Part shown: in pieces, positions 31,959-41,448 of the stretch
Numbering within the stretch: position 1 is the stretch's first letter
Layout: each line of letters opens with the position of its first letter
From: Mesobacillus maritimus
GTDB taxonomy: Bacteria > Bacillota > Bacilli > Bacillales > Cytobacillaceae
DNA: 64,000 nucleotides
Reading direction: 5' to 3'
Assembly: GCF_023715205.1 (NCBI RefSeq)
Contig: NZ_JAMBNR010000009.1
Coordinates: 124,001 to 188,000, forward strand
Position numbers and translations under genes: made by a program
The notes under the pieces: generated by a model
Database searches by the model: none
Seen by the model: only the letters and a program-made list of their open reading frames with translations
What the model was told of the DNA's origin: nothing

Positions 31959-33764
31959 TTATTCAACAGTTACGGATTTAGCGAGATTCCGTGGTTTATC
32001 AACATCACAGCCGCGCTGGATAGCTGCGTAATAGGCTAACAGTTGTAAAGGGACAACGGAGACAAGTGGAGTCAACAATTCATGAACCTCAGGGATTACG
32101 AAACTGTCTTCATCCATGTCTAGACCCTTCATTGAGATAATGCATGGGTTCGCTCCGCGAGAAACCACTTCTTTGACATTGCCACGAATGCTAAGGTTGA
32201 CGCTTGCTTGAGTAGCGACGGCAATAATCGGGGTGCCATCTTCAATTAACGCAATCGTCCCGTGCTTTAATTCGCCACCGGCAAAGCCTTCTGCTTGAAT
32301 ATACGAAATCTCTTTTAACTTTAAGGACCCTTCTAAGCAGACATAATAATCAATTCCGCGTCCGATAAAGAACGCATTCGGAGTATCCGTGAAATACTCT
32401 TTTGACATGATCTCAAGGATTTCTTTTGAATCACAGAGAACTTCCATCGCATTGGCCACTAAACCAAGTTCTTGAACAAGGTCAAACGGAACTTCTTTTT
32501 GTTTGTGGTCGGCTACGACTTTTGCGAGAATCGACATGACGGCGATTTGTGCTGTATAAGCTTTGGTGGAGGCAACGGCAATTTCCGGACCTGCATGCAG
32601 CAATAAGGTGTAGTCCGCTTCACGGGAAAGAGTCGATCCAGGAACATTCGTTAAGGTCAAGGTCGGATAGCCTAGTTCCTTCACATGAACCAACACGGCA
32701 CGGCTATCAGCGGTTTCGCCGCTTTGCGAAATGAAGACGAATAACGGTTTCTTCGATAACAGCGGCATATTATAGCCGAATTCACTAGCAATGTGGACCT
32801 CAACTGGGATTTCCGCAATGGTTTCGATTAATTGTTTACCGACTAGCCCCGCATGATAAGACGTTCCCGCCGCGATGATGTAAATGCGATCCGCGTCGTT
32901 TACAGTTGTGATGATATCAGGATTGATGGTTAATTGACCTTGATCATCTTGATACGTTTGTATGATTTTTCGAATGACGAGTGGCTGCTCATCGATTTCT
33001 TTTAGCATATAAAATGGATAGGTTCCTTTTTCAATATCACTCGCATCCAGCTCCGCTTTATACGATGGTCGCTTAACAGGTTCACCTTGTAGGTTTTCAA
33101 TTGTGACTTGGTCCTTTGTCACGAGAACAATTTCTTTGTCCATGATTTCTACATATTCATCTGTGACTTGGAGCATCGCCATTGCATCACTCGCGATGAC
33201 GTTAAAATCATCCCCAAGGCCGACGAGCAATGGACTTTTATTCTTCGCAACATAGAGAGTATCGCTGCCGCTTTCGTCTAAAAAGGCAATCGCATAGGAG
33301 CCTTGTAATAACGTAAGGGTTTTACGAAAAGCTTCTAAAACTTCTAGGTTTTCTTCGGTAACGAATTTTTCAATCAGCTGAACAACGACTTCGGTGTCGG
33401 TATCACTAGCAAACTCAACGTCTGATAGATACTCGCGCTTTAACTGTTCGTAGTTTTCAATGACGCCATTGTGAACCAATGTAAACCGGCCGGACGTGCT
33501 TTGATGGGGATGAGAATTTTCTTTGCTTGGAATCCCGTGAGTCGCCCAACGAGTATGGCCGATTCCCATGGTTGCTGCGACTGTTTCATCGACAATGTTT
33601 CGTAAGTTCGCAATGCGGCCTTTTTCTTTAAAAACGTGTACAGCCTCTTCGTTTTTCACGGCAATTCCTGCAGAGTCGTATCCTCTATATTCAAGCTTTT
33701 CAAGACCTTTTAACAAGATTTCCTTCGCATCTTGATTTCCGATATAACCGACAATTCCACACAT
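31959..33764 (-). CDS. glmS: glutamine-fructose-6-phosphate aminotransferase (isomerizing)
   Basis: A 601-residue enzyme that makes glucosamine 6-phosphate from fructose 6-phosphate and glutamine, the first step toward UDP-GlcNAc for peptidoglycan and wall polymers. The N-terminal nucleophile cysteine ([14 protein letters not shown]) starts the glutaminase domain, which includes [12 protein letters not shown]. Two SIS domains follow ([16 protein letters not shown] and the C-terminal half), and the conserved end is AKSVTVE. It is monocistronic and preceded by a glmS ribozyme, so expression falls when glucosamine 6-phosphate is abundant. Confidence 0.97.
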   Translation of the reverse strand: MCGIVGYIGNQDAKEILLKGLEKLEYRGYDSAGIAVKNEEAVHVFKEKGRIANLRNIVDETVAATMGIGHTRWATHGIPSKENSHPHQSTSGRFTLVHNGVIENYEQLKREYLSDVEFASDTDTEVVVQLIEKFVTEENLEVLEAFRKTLTLLQGSYAIAFLDESGSDTLYVAKNKSPLLVGLGDDFNVIASDAMAMLQVTDEYVEIMDKEIVLVTKDQVTIENLQGEPVKRPSYKAELDASDIEKGTYPFYMLKEIDEQPLVIRKIIQTYQDDQGQLTINPDIITTVNDADRIYIIAAGTSYHAGLVGKQLIETIAEIPVEVHIASEFGYNMPLLSKKPLFVFISQSGETADSRAVLVHVKELGYPTLTLTNVPGSTLSREADYTLLLHAGPEIAVASTKAYTAQIAVMSILAKVVADHKQKEVPFDLVQELGLVANAMEVLCDSKEILEIMSKEYFTDTPNAFFIGRGIDYYVCLEGSLKLKEISYIQAEGFAGGELKHGTIALIEDGTPIIAVATQASVNLSIRGNVKEVVSRGANPCIISMKGLDMDEDSFVIPEVHELLTPLVSVVPLQLLAYYAAIQRGCDVDKPRNLAKSVTVE

Positions 33765-33839
33765 AGTTTCTGTCTTCCTCCTTGAGTAGGGGCAACTTAA
33801 TGTAGTGTTACTCCCTTTATCACTGATTAGTCCGAACTT

Positions 33840-34012
33840 CCTTTATACCTTGTCCATCCTGTGCGCATTTTCTCCTCTTTGTCCATAAAGTCACCTTTAT
33901 GATTTATAGGAAAAATTTCGGTTTTGCGCGCAACCGGGAGGCATCCGCCGAACATTCGATCAACCTCCTCCTCGTCAACTAGCTTGCTCCACTTTTGGCT
34001 AGTTCAGGCGCT
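33840..34012 (-). ncRNA. glmS ribozyme (glucosamine-6-phosphate riboswitch)
   Basis: On the minus strand the leader reads A/GCGCC at 34012-34007, the cleavage site, followed by the P2 helix pairing AACTAGCC with a later GCTAGTT. Then come the diagnostic catalytic-core strings TTGACGAGGAGGAGG, TCGAATGTTCGGCGGATGCC and TCCCGGTTG. These are the conserved blocks of the glmS ribozyme family. The 3' boundary (about 33840) is approximate. It self-cleaves with glucosamine 6-phosphate as cofactor, destabilising glmS mRNA. Confidence 0.95.
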
Positions 34013-34209
34013 TTTTTCCTTCGCTTTGTGACAATCCTCCTTTATGTAAAAGTTCACTTTGAACGGGCAAAGTATATCCATACTATGATGGGATTTAGAA
34101 ATCTCGTCAACGGATTCTGAAGGATGTTCATTTTATGTTCAAAAACAATCGGGGGAAATTGTGACGGGGTGTGAGTGTTTGGAAGGAGTTGTGGGGTGAG
34201 GGATGGAGA

Positions 34210-34400
34210 GATGGGGCTCGCGTGCCTGAAGAGGGTGAAGATGTCGGTCAAAAGGAATAGAAGGTCTATCGTTCCCAAAAGGGTGGAGAGGTCGGTCAAA
34301 AGGGCACGATAGAAATCCTATCGTGCCCGAAAAGGAAGAGAGTGCAGTCAAAAGGTAACGATAGAAGGTCTATCGTGCCCAAGTGAGAGGAGGACCGCCC
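34210..34400. repeat. tandem ~50-bp hairpin repeat (GGGCACGATAG type), about four degenerate copies
   Basis: Units share a linker ending GTCGGTCAAAAGG (34243, 34291, and a variant near 34340). Each encloses a hairpin, of which the best is GGGCACGATAG-AAATC-CTATCGTGCCC (11 bp). The spacing and purine linker match the architecture of the 52-bp repeat at 26 kb, but the stem sequence is different. Beyond this and the glmS leader, the gap from 33765 to 34540 holds no gene. Confidence 0.8.
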
Positions 34401-34540
34401 GATTGATAACAATAGAATCAATCCGCTAGAACAGGCTCTCAGTATTAAACACATTCTTCTAGAGGGTAGGATGTCAGACCACAATATCCTGCGATCCTAA
34501 ATCTAAATTAATCCCACCCATTCACAAAACCACAAAAAAA

Positions 34541-34568
34541 CAACGTCCCAACCAATGTTGGAACGTTG
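34541..34568 (-). terminator. terminator of the second BCCT gene
   Basis: A 12-bp stem CAACGTCCCAAC/GTTGGAACGTTG with one G-U pair and CAAT loop; the minus strand continues TTTTTTTGTGG. Confidence 0.88.
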
Positions 34569-34579
34569 CTGAATGTTTA

Positions 34580-36136
34580 TTATCCCGCTTCTTTGACACC
34601 CTTTTTGTTTTGGGCGGCTACCGCTCGTTTTTGCGCCAATGCGAACTGGCCAAGGCCGAGCTCTTTTGCTTCTTTTTGTAATGCTTTTAGGAAGCTAATT
34701 ACCATTAACACCATTACGACCGAAAATGGCAGAGCGGCGATAATCATCGTGTTTTGAAGAGCTAGCAGACCTCCAGAGTAGAGGAGGGCGAGCGCTGTGA
34801 TTGAAAGATACACTCCCCAGATGACTTTAATCGCTGCGCTTGGATTTTGTGAGCCGTTCGTGGTCATCATTCCTAGAACGAACGTACCAGAGTCAGCGGA
34901 GGTCACAAAGAACGTAACAATGATTAAAATTGCTAATAAGGAGAGCGCCATGCTAATTGGGAATCCCTCTAGCATGCCGAAAAGAGATTGCTCGGTAGCT
35001 AATGAGGAAATCGAAATCTGACCAACTGTTTCTTCGACGATCGCTGCACTTCCAAAGGTTGAGAACCAAAGGAAACTAATGAGGGACGGAACGAGTAAGA
35101 CACATACGACAAACTCACGAATGGTACGTCCCTTTGAAATTCGAGCAATAAACACACCGACGAACGGAGCCCAGGCAATCCACCATGCCCAATAGAAAAT
35201 CGTCCAGCCGTTGATCCATTCGCGACCGCCTTCATTTAGTGGTGCAATTCGGAAACTCATGTTCACGAAGTTTTGCAAATAACTTCCTATTGTATCCGTA
35301 AATAAATTCAAGATAAAAATGGTCGGTCCCAAAATAAAGACAATCAAGAAGAGGACAGCCGTAAGCCCCATATTCACATTACTTAAGATTTTAATTCCTT
35401 TACTTAACCCTGTTAAGGCAGAAATCATAAATAAGACTGTCAAAATCAGAATGATGATGGTTTGACTAGTCATCGTGCTGTCAATACCAAATAAGTAGGA
35501 CAATCCACCGTTAATTTGCGAAGCACCAAATCCCAATGTAGTGGCGACCCCAATGACAGTTGAAATGACCGCAATGACATCGATGGCCTTACCAATTGGT
35601 CCATCAGCATGTTTCCCAATTAAAGGTCGTAATGTACGACTGATTAAGCTGAGCTCCCCTTTTCGGAAGGTAAAGTAAGCCAAGACCAAGGCAATTGAGC
35701 CATAGACAGCCCATGCATGGACTCCCCAATGGAAGAAGGTAAACCTCATGGCGTCCTTAATCCCTTGATCCGTCCCTTCTTGGCCTGTAGGAGAACTAAC
35801 CATGTAATGGCTAATCGGTTCAGCCGTTCCGTAAAAGATCAACCCAACCCCAATACCTGCACTAAAAAGCATCGCAAGCCAAGTTGGACGGGAAAACTCA
35901 GGCTGATCCTCCTGTTTCCCGAGCTTAATCCGGCCAACTGGACTGACTAATAAATAAAGACACACAGCCACAAATAATGAAACAACGACAAGGTAATACC
36001 ACCCAAATGTATCGGTAATGAACCCTTGTGTCTGACTAGTAATTTGTTCTAATGTTGATGGCATCATGATACCCATTAAAACGAGGGCCGTCACGATGGC
36101 AATTGATACATAAAAAACTTTTGAAGCATTCTTCAT
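34580..36136 (-). CDS. BCCT-family glycine betaine transporter (OpuD-like)
   Basis: A 518-residue sodium-coupled osmolyte transporter with about 12 transmembrane helices. It shares with the copy at 2.0-3.6 kb the GIGVGLIFYGTAEPISHYM segment and FYWAWWIAWAPFVGVFIAR followed by SKGRTIREF. Overall it resembles OpuD of B. subtilis. The C-terminus is short and basic (AQKRAVAAQNKKGVKEAG). Compared with the first copy, AEP replaces SEP, so the substrate range may differ. ATG 36136 has GGGAG about 12 bases upstream, a little far. It has its own terminator. Confidence 0.9.
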   Translation of the reverse strand: MKNASKVFYVSIAIVTALVLMGIMMPSTLEQITSQTQGFITDTFGWYYLVVVSLFVAVCLYLLVSPVGRIKLGKQEDQPEFSRPTWLAMLFSAGIGVGLIFYGTAEPISHYMVSSPTGQEGTDQGIKDAMRFTFFHWGVHAWAVYGSIALVLAYFTFRKGELSLISRTLRPLIGKHADGPIGKAIDVIAVISTVIGVATTLGFGASQINGGLSYLFGIDSTMTSQTIIILILTVLFMISALTGLSKGIKILSNVNMGLTAVLFLIVFILGPTIFILNLFTDTIGSYLQNFVNMSFRIAPLNEGGREWINGWTIFYWAWWIAWAPFVGVFIARISKGRTIREFVVCVLLVPSLISFLWFSTFGSAAIVEETVGQISISSLATEQSLFGMLEGFPISMALSLLAILIIVTFFVTSADSGTFVLGMMTTNGSQNPSAAIKVIWGVYLSITALALLYSGGLLALQNTMIIAALPFSVVMVLMVISFLKALQKEAKELGLGQFALAQKRAVAAQNKKGVKEAG

Positions 36137-36589
36137 ATAAAATTTTAACTCCCATCTTTGATTAATTTCGCAGAGGGCTTTGCTTCAATTGTGATAATAA
36201 AAAAACAAAACCATTTGATGAAAGGAAACCCATTGAAAGGCCCCTTATCAATTGCGTTACTCTATATGACAATATAAAACATAAAACATAGCGTAAAATT
36301 CCCAGTGTCCATCTGAATGGGGAGGAAAGGAATGTAGGAGGTATTTAGGATGAATCAGTTTACATAACGGGATTTTTTGCGGATGTTTAAACTATAACAA
36401 AAATCAGAAAAGCAATCATATGTGATAAACAGGCTTAATTGTGGCTCAGCTCTTTCTAATCTTTCTAAGAAGAGTGAATCAGGACTCATTCTTAAAATAA
36501 CTCCCATATCCTAGCGATACTTCCAGAATGCTAGCAGATGGTGGTGTTTGTTTGGTAAATTATACCTTTTGGTGGGCGGAAGTGTGTTA

Positions 36590-36665
36590 GAAAACGATGT
36601 TAGGGTCTGTATCGTGCCTGAACCGGTGGAGGGTGTGGGCCAAAAGGTAACGATAGAAAGTACAT
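36590..36665. repeat. degenerate copy of the 34-kb hairpin repeat
   Basis: The stretch TGTATCGTGCCTGAACC, then GGTGGAGGGTGTGGGCC, then AAAAGGTAACGATAGAAAG repeats the linker and half-stems of the 34-kb units. The rest of the 36137-37002 gap holds only the simple repeat and palindrome listed next. Confidence 0.65.
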
Positions 36666-36790
36666 CGCCACCATACTCACCCAATCTCTATTATTCTAGT
36701 TATAATCAAACTCCCTTCCCCCCAACGCTACAAGAGCCCACCCACCAAACCCTCCCAAACCAACAAATCAATCCCTTCCTCATTGTTCTC

Positions 36791-36820
36791 TCTTTCTTGC
36801 TTTCTTTCTTTCTTTCTTTT
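36791..36820. repeat. (CTTT)n simple-sequence tract
   Basis: About four consecutive TTTC/CTTT units with one interruption. It is noncoding and close to the promoter region of the 37-kb small genes. Confidence 0.75.
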
Positions 36821-36831
36821 GGAAAATTACT

Positions 36832-36852
36832 GGATGGTGCCAGGCACCATCC
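36832..36852. repeat. GGTGCCAGGCACC element, distant copy
   Basis: GGATGGTGCCAGGCACCATCC, a perfect 21-base palindrome. It is the only copy seen outside the first 12 kb. Confidence 0.88.
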
Positions 36853-37002
36853 AATTAATCCCACCCAGTTATTTTCCGCCTCGTGCGTTCGGTCCACAAC
36901 AGAAAGTGCCTATGGTAAACTAGAGAATAGTGGGTTTGCATAAAACTAGACTGAGAGATAGTCACTTTTACTAGATAAAACAGAAAGCGAGTTGAACCAG
37001 GA

Positions 37003-37272
37003 ATGGGTCTTTCTTTTGATCTTTTGTTACTGGTCCTGATCATTTATTTATTGACGAAAATTAGCAAGATGGAGCATCGCATCAAGGCGATGAGTGAGAC
37101 GATCAACCGACTTACCGACAAAGTGAAGCTGCCGGAACCGCCGGTAAACAAAGAGTTGCGTCAACTAATCAAGGAAGGCAAAGAAATCGAGGCGATTCGC
37201 CGTGCTCGCCAGGAGTTTGGGTTGAGTTTAGTCGAAGGGAAGCAATACATCGACCAACTAAAAGCAAAGTAA
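37003..37272 (+). CDS. small membrane-anchored protein with L7/L12 C-terminal-like domain
   Basis: An 89-residue protein. The N-terminus is a transmembrane helix (LSFDLLLLVLIIYLLTKI), then a charged coiled-coil stretch, and the last ~40 residues (ELRQLIKEGKEIEAIRRARQ followed by EFGLSLVEGKQYIDQL) match the C-terminal fold of ribosomal protein L7/L12, where the KxxAIKxVRxxTGLGLKEAKxxV motif recurs. Such small anchored homologues are annotated in Bacilli as L7/L12-like, with no known function. The ribosome binding site is weak (CCAGGA). It is followed at 13 bases by another tiny membrane gene, so the two are likely co-transcribed. Confidence 0.75.
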   Translation: MGLSFDLLLLVLIIYLLTKISKMEHRIKAMSETINRLTDKVKLPEPPVNKELRQLIKEGKEIEAIRRARQEFGLSLVEGKQYIDQLKAK

Positions 37273-37284
37273 GGAGCAACCACC

Positions 37285-37455
37285 GTGAAAAAAATCGCAG
37301 AGAATGCGTTACTCATTTATGTCATTGTCATCGGAATCATGATTCTCAAAAACTTCTTTTCCATTCCGGATGCGATCAACAGTATCATCAGTTTTCTATC
37401 GTTGGTTACGGTTGTCACCGTGTATTGGATTCAACGGAAAACACTGAGAAGATAG
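37285..37455 (+). CDS. 56-residue membrane protein
   Basis: The start GTG 37285 has a textbook ribosome binding site (AAGGAGC) 7 bases upstream. The protein, MKKIAENALLIYVIVIGIMI and onward, has two hydrophobic segments (residues ~8-22 and ~33-49) and a basic end (QRKTLRR). The topology would be a helical hairpin with both ends in the cytoplasm. I do not recognise a family. It lies 12 bases after the L7/L12-like gene, which suggests a two-gene unit. Confidence 0.65.
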   Translation: MKKIAENALLIYVIVIGIMILKNFFSIPDAINSIISFLSLVTVVTVYWIQRKTLRR

Positions 37456-37592
37456 TCCAACATAATTTTAGAATAGTACAAGGCAAGGCGAGCATAGGGT
37501 AGTATCAAGGAAAGGATGGCCAAAGCTGCTATCCTTCGATAGCAATTGCATATTTCATCTGCATCAGAGCTTCTAAAGAAGGGGCTGGTTGA

Positions 37593-37790
37593 TTGAGGCG
37601 ACGACGAAATAAGTATTTGCCGGTAATTGGAGTGCTTGCTGCGTTTTTGATCTTGTATATCATCATCACCCTCGTGAAAAATCTACGTGTTTTTATTGTA
37701 TTTAGTTCGGGTGTCGGACCGTTCCTTTTCGTTGGGGCTATTATATTGGTGATGGTCGTTCTATATGTAAGAGGTTCAAGGACATACTAA
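37593..37790 (+). CDS. 65-residue membrane protein with two helices
   Basis: TTG 37593 has AAGAAGGGG 8 bases upstream. The product starts MRRRRNKYLPVIGVLAAFLI, with two transmembrane helices (residues ~9-28 and ~42-60) and short charged ends. I do not recognise a family. A 13-bp terminator hairpin starts immediately at the stop codon, which supports a real transcription unit. Three tiny membrane genes in a row (37.0-37.8 kb) are unusual. Confidence 0.6.
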   Translation: MRRRRNKYLPVIGVLAAFLILYIIITLVKNLRVFIVFSSGVGPFLFVGAIILVMVVLYVRGSRTY

Positions 37791-37822
37791 CGAAAGCCTG
37801 CTCATCTTCGAGCAGGCTTTCG
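37791..37822. terminator. bidirectional terminator
   Basis: A perfect 13-bp stem CGAAAGCCTGCTC/GAGCAGGCTTTCG with a 6-base loop between the convergent small membrane gene and fbpC. Confidence 0.85.
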
Positions 37823-37836
37823 GTTCGTTTTCCTGA

Positions 37837-38514
37837 CTAAAGCGACTGCATGTGAACCTTCCGTGCCGCTGAATCTTCACTCAACGAAAAGCTGCGATCA
37901 CAAATCGCGTCCACATCTTTGCGGTCATGTGTGACCATCATGCACGTCATTCCTGCTGCTTTTAAAATCGACCGCAGTTCAGACCGAATCGACGCCTTTA
38001 AATCAGCATCCAAATTACTAAAAGGTTCATCCATTAACAATACTTCTGGCTTCGGAGCCAACGCCCGAGCAAGGGCAATCCGTTGCTGTTGACCACCACT
38101 CAATTCGTGCGGGAAGCGCTTCGCAAAGTCCGTCATCTGTACAAGCTCAAGCATTTCATTCAACCGGTTTTTCCGTTCGGCCCGGCTCATCTTGTTCAAT
38201 CCAAATAAAATATTGTCACGCACATTCATATGCGGAAACAATGCATAATCCTGGAACACCATGCCAATGCCACGCTTCTCGGGTTGCACAAACAAACGTT
38301 GATTGACCACAGGTTTGCCCGCAACCGAAATCGAGCCGCCCCAAGGAATCTCTAACCCAGAAATCAAGCGTAGCAACGTACTTTTGCCACTCCCGCTCTG
38401 CCCAAGGACGCCGACGATTTCGCCTTTTTTTATCGAAAAGGAGACGTCCGATAAAATCGGCTCCTCGCCACGCTGAAAGGAAAAGGTCAGTCCTTCTACC
38501 TCTAAAACCTTCAT
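37837..38514 (-). CDS. ferric iron ABC transporter ATP-binding protein (FbpC type)
   Basis: A 225-residue ABC ATPase. Walker A is GVLGQSGSGKSTLLRL, the Q-loop is MVFQDYALFPHMN, the signature is LSGGQQQRIALARAL and Walker B is VLLMDEPFSNLD, with the H-loop in MVTHDRKD. It powers the iron transporter encoded upstream. At 225 residues it lacks the C-terminal regulatory (TOBE-like) domain that FbpC proteins of about 350 residues carry, so regulation at that level is absent. It overlaps the permease gene by 4 bases. Confidence 0.9.
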   Translation of the reverse strand: MKVLEVEGLTFSFQRGEEPILSDVSFSIKKGEIVGVLGQSGSGKSTLLRLISGLEIPWGGSISVAGKPVVNQRLFVQPEKRGIGMVFQDYALFPHMNVRDNILFGLNKMSRAERKNRLNEMLELVQMTDFAKRFPHELSGGQQQRIALARALAPKPEVLLMDEPFSNLDADLKASIRSELRSILKAAGMTCMMVTHDRKDVDAICDRSFSLSEDSAARKVHMQSL

Positions 38515-40157
38515 TGTTTCACCCTCTTTTCAATGAAATAAAATAGCACAACCGACAACGAACTAATCGCAATAATCATCAACGATGGGATTGCTGCTTC
38601 ATGAATCATTTCGTCTTTTGCATATTGAAACGCCTTTGTGGCAAGCGTCTCAAAGTTAAACGGGCGCAGCAGCAAGACGAGCGGCAACTCCTTGGTAATT
38701 TCCACAAACGTTAAAATAAACCCGCTCAGCAAAGCCCCTTTGATTAAGGGGAGGTCGACCTTGAAAAAGGCCATTGTTCGGCCGTTTCCTAGCATCCGCG
38801 CCGCTTCCAAGTATTTCGTACCGACCTTTTCAAACCCCACTTCAATCGCATTAAAGCCTGTCGCCATAAAACGGATGGTATAGCCGACAATCAGCATGAA
38901 CAAGGACATACTTAAAATCAACGGTGCTTCCCCCCAGCCAAGTGAAGCATAAACCGGTGCTAGCTTTCCATCTAACTCGATGAACACCGCCAATACCCCA
39001 ATCGCAATGATCGCACCGGGAATCGAGTAGCCAGCAGTAATGATTTTAGATAAAAAGTAAGAAAAAACATTCTTCGACCGACTAATATTCGCAACCACGA
39101 CCGCAAGAATGATGATGAGCGCGGATGAAACAGCTGCAACCGAAATGGTTTGTTTTAGCAAGATAAAAAACGAGAGATCCCAAACTTTTTCAAACGTTAA
39201 TCCGGCCCAGGAAAGAAGCTGGAGCAATGGAATGGCAAATCCTAAGCCAAACACAAGCGCACAATAGCTCAATGCGGCTACTGCCTTAACACCCCGTAGT
39301 TTCATCGGAGTAAGCGGTTTGGATTTCGAACTTAAATGATAGCGTTGCCGCTGTCTTAGTAACCTTTCCACCACTACCATTCCAACTAAAATCACCATTA
39401 ACCACGCCGCAAGACGCATCGCCGTATCAACATCGTACATCCCAAACCAAGTCTGAAAAATCGCCGTTGTAATCGTGTGAATGCCAAAGTAACTCGTCAC
39501 CCCGTAATCACTTAACACTTCAAAAACGACCAGTGCAACGCCACCAACCACTGCAGGGCGGGAGAGGGGCAGGACGATTTTTAAAAACACATCAAAAGGC
39601 TTTCGCCCAAGGAGCCTAGCGGTTTCAATATAAGAAGAGCTCTGATTTTCGAGAAATGCTTTCGTAATCAAATACACATATGGGAATAAGAACAACGTAA
39701 AAATAAACACTGCACCCCGTAACGAGGAAACCGAGATTACTTCAGGGTCTACTTGAACCCCAAACTCATATCGCAGCGTCGTTTGCACGACACCGGTATA
39801 GCTGAACATCGTTCGGTACGTATAGGCTGCAATATAAGGAGGAATGGCGAGTGGAAGCATCAATCCCCAACGGAAAAAGTTTCTGAGTGGAAACTGATAA
39901 GCCGTCGTTAACCATGCAAGCGTAACCCCTAAAATCGCGGTGAATAATCCTGTTAACAGCAAAAGCGTCACCGTATTAAACAAATACGTTTGCAGCAAAT
40001 AGTCACGAACTTGGAACCAATTTTCATTTGGCGCTTGGAAAAGCTCGAAAAACACAAACAAGATCGGGAGCAGGATAATTCCTGCCCCGACCATGCTGAT
40101 GATCCACCAACCGTTAAGCTCTTTTTGCAGATAGCGCCTAACAAGGTTTGCTTTCAT
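38511..40157 (-). CDS. ferric iron ABC transporter permease (FbpB type)
   Basis: A 548-residue permease with about 12 transmembrane segments, formed by two fused BPD-type permease halves. Each half carries the EAA-type coupling loop: SSSYIETARLLGRKPFDVFL and GTKYLEAARMLGNGRTMAFF. It forms the membrane channel for iron delivered by the binding lipoprotein. It starts 2 bases after the fbpA stop and overlaps the ATPase gene by 4 bases, a tightly coupled operon in the order fbpA-fbpB-fbpC. Confidence 0.92.
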   Translation of the reverse strand: MKANLVRRYLQKELNGWWIISMVGAGIILLPILFVFFELFQAPNENWFQVRDYLLQTYLFNTVTLLLLTGLFTAILGVTLAWLTTAYQFPLRNFFRWGLMLPLAIPPYIAAYTYRTMFSYTGVVQTTLRYEFGVQVDPEVISVSSLRGAVFIFTLFLFPYVYLITKAFLENQSSSYIETARLLGRKPFDVFLKIVLPLSRPAVVGGVALVVFEVLSDYGVTSYFGIHTITTAIFQTWFGMYDVDTAMRLAAWLMVILVGMVVVERLLRQRQRYHLSSKSKPLTPMKLRGVKAVAALSYCALVFGLGFAIPLLQLLSWAGLTFEKVWDLSFFILLKQTISVAAVSSALIIILAVVVANISRSKNVFSYFLSKIITAGYSIPGAIIAIGVLAVFIELDGKLAPVYASLGWGEAPLILSMSLFMLIVGYTIRFMATGFNAIEVGFEKVGTKYLEAARMLGNGRTMAFFKVDLPLIKGALLSGFILTFVEITKELPLVLLLRPFNFETLATKAFQYAKDEMIHEAAIPSLMIIAISSLSVVLFYFIEKRVKQ

Positions 40158-40159
40158 GA

Positions 40160-41236
40160 TTACTTCCAGCCTGTCTTATTGAAGATTTCAATCGCCTTTG
40201 CGTTGTGCTCGCCAAGGGTATCAAAGTCAAGCTCTTGCATCTTAAACTCGCCCCATGATTTCAGCAATTCCGGCATTTGTGCTTCAGGATTCACTGGGAA
40301 CTCATAGTTGTTCGCAGACAAGTATTCTTGTGCTTCGACATCGGTCATGTATTCAACAAGCTTCAAGGCATTTTCTTTATTTTTACTATGCTTTGTTAAC
40401 CCAATTCCACTGACATTCACATGGGTTCCGTTTGTTTCTTGGTTCGGATAAAAGACCCCAATGTTTTCCGCGACTTTCTTTTCTTCTGGGTCTTCAGAGT
40501 TTGCCATCAGGCCAACATAATAAGTATTCATGATGCCGACATCGCCAGTACCTGCGGCAATTGCCTTAGCCTGGTCACGGTCGCCGCCATCCGGCTGACG
40601 AGCGAAGTTGTTGACGATTCCTTCTGCCCATTCTTCGGCTTTCTCTTCACCGTTCAATTCAATGAAGGAAGCAAGCAAAGACTGGTTGTAAAGGCTTGTC
40701 GATGAACGAGCAAGAACTTTGCCTTTCCATTTATCACTTGTTAAATCTTCATAGGTAGAAAGGTCCTCAGGGTTTACGCGGTCTTTCGCATAGACGATCA
40801 CACGCGCTCTTGTGGACATGCCAACCCAATAATTCTCTTTATCTCGTAAATTATCAGGAACATTTTCATTGATCGCATCGGATTCGATTGGCTGAAGAAC
40901 GTCATTGTTCTTCGCGTTCGCCAAGACACCACCATCGACGGTAATAAACAAGTCCGCATTCGTGCTCTCACCTTCACGCTTTAAGCGCTCAATCAACTCT
41001 TCTGCTTCAGCTTTCACCACATTGACTTCAATGCCAGTTTCTTCGGTAAAATTCTTGTACACTTGGTCATCTGCTTCATAGTGTCGAGCAGTATAGACGT
41101 TGACAACCTTGCTTTCCTCTTTCGCCGGTTTCGCTTCTTTCGACTCTGAACTGTTATCAGTTGTATTGCACCCAGCAAGCCCGATGGTAAGCAAAGCACT
41201 TGCTAGTACAGGTTTGATCCATTTTGATGCCATCAT
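40160..41236 (-). CDS. ferric iron-binding lipoprotein (FbpA/AfuA type)
   Basis: A 358-residue extracytoplasmic solute-binding lipoprotein. The signal peptide ends at a lipobox (LLTIGLAGCN). The mature protein starts with VNVYTARHYEADDQVYKNF and has the features of the FbpA/AfuA/SfuA iron-binding group, including GVLANAKNNDVLQPI and FYPNQETNGTHVNVSG. It delivers ferric iron or a ferric complex to the permease. The start ATG 41236 follows AAAGGAGAGTTTCAATC. A Fur-box-like palindrome lies about 50 bases upstream. Confidence 0.9.
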   Translation of the reverse strand: MMASKWIKPVLASALLTIGLAGCNTTDNSSESKEAKPAKEESKVVNVYTARHYEADDQVYKNFTEETGIEVNVVKAEAEELIERLKREGESTNADLFITVDGGVLANAKNNDVLQPIESDAINENVPDNLRDKENYWVGMSTRARVIVYAKDRVNPEDLSTYEDLTSDKWKGKVLARSSTSLYNQSLLASFIELNGEEKAEEWAEGIVNNFARQPDGGDRDQAKAIAAGTGDVGIMNTYYVGLMANSEDPEEKKVAENIGVFYPNQETNGTHVNVSGIGLTKHSKNKENALKLVEYMTDVEAQEYLSANNYEFPVNPEAQMPELLKSWGEFKMQELDFDTLGEHNAKAIEIFNKTGWK

Positions 41237-41283
41237 GATTGAAACTCTCCTTTTTATAAAATAAATTAATAGTATAACTAACT

Positions 41284-41303
41284 AGGAATGAAATTCATTC
41301 TCA
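41284..41303 (-). promoter_or_regulatory. Fur box upstream of the iron transporter
   Basis: The perfect 15-base palindrome GAATGAAATTCATTC, read on the minus strand within TGAGAATGAATTTCATTC, resembles the Fur 7-1-7 consensus (TGATAATNATTATCA) and sits at the promoter of the fbpA-B-C operon. Iron-dependent repression is expected. Confidence 0.8.
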
Positions 41304-41448
41304 ATTAACTCGTTTTTATTGTACAAAGAGGGAGGGGGTTCGTCAATACAAAATTCACAACTTTTTACTATTTTCTAAAAAATAATTTTAGACGTTTATT
41401 GGAAGAAGTTACAGATATTAAACGCGCTTTCTTTGTGCAGGAGGCTGA

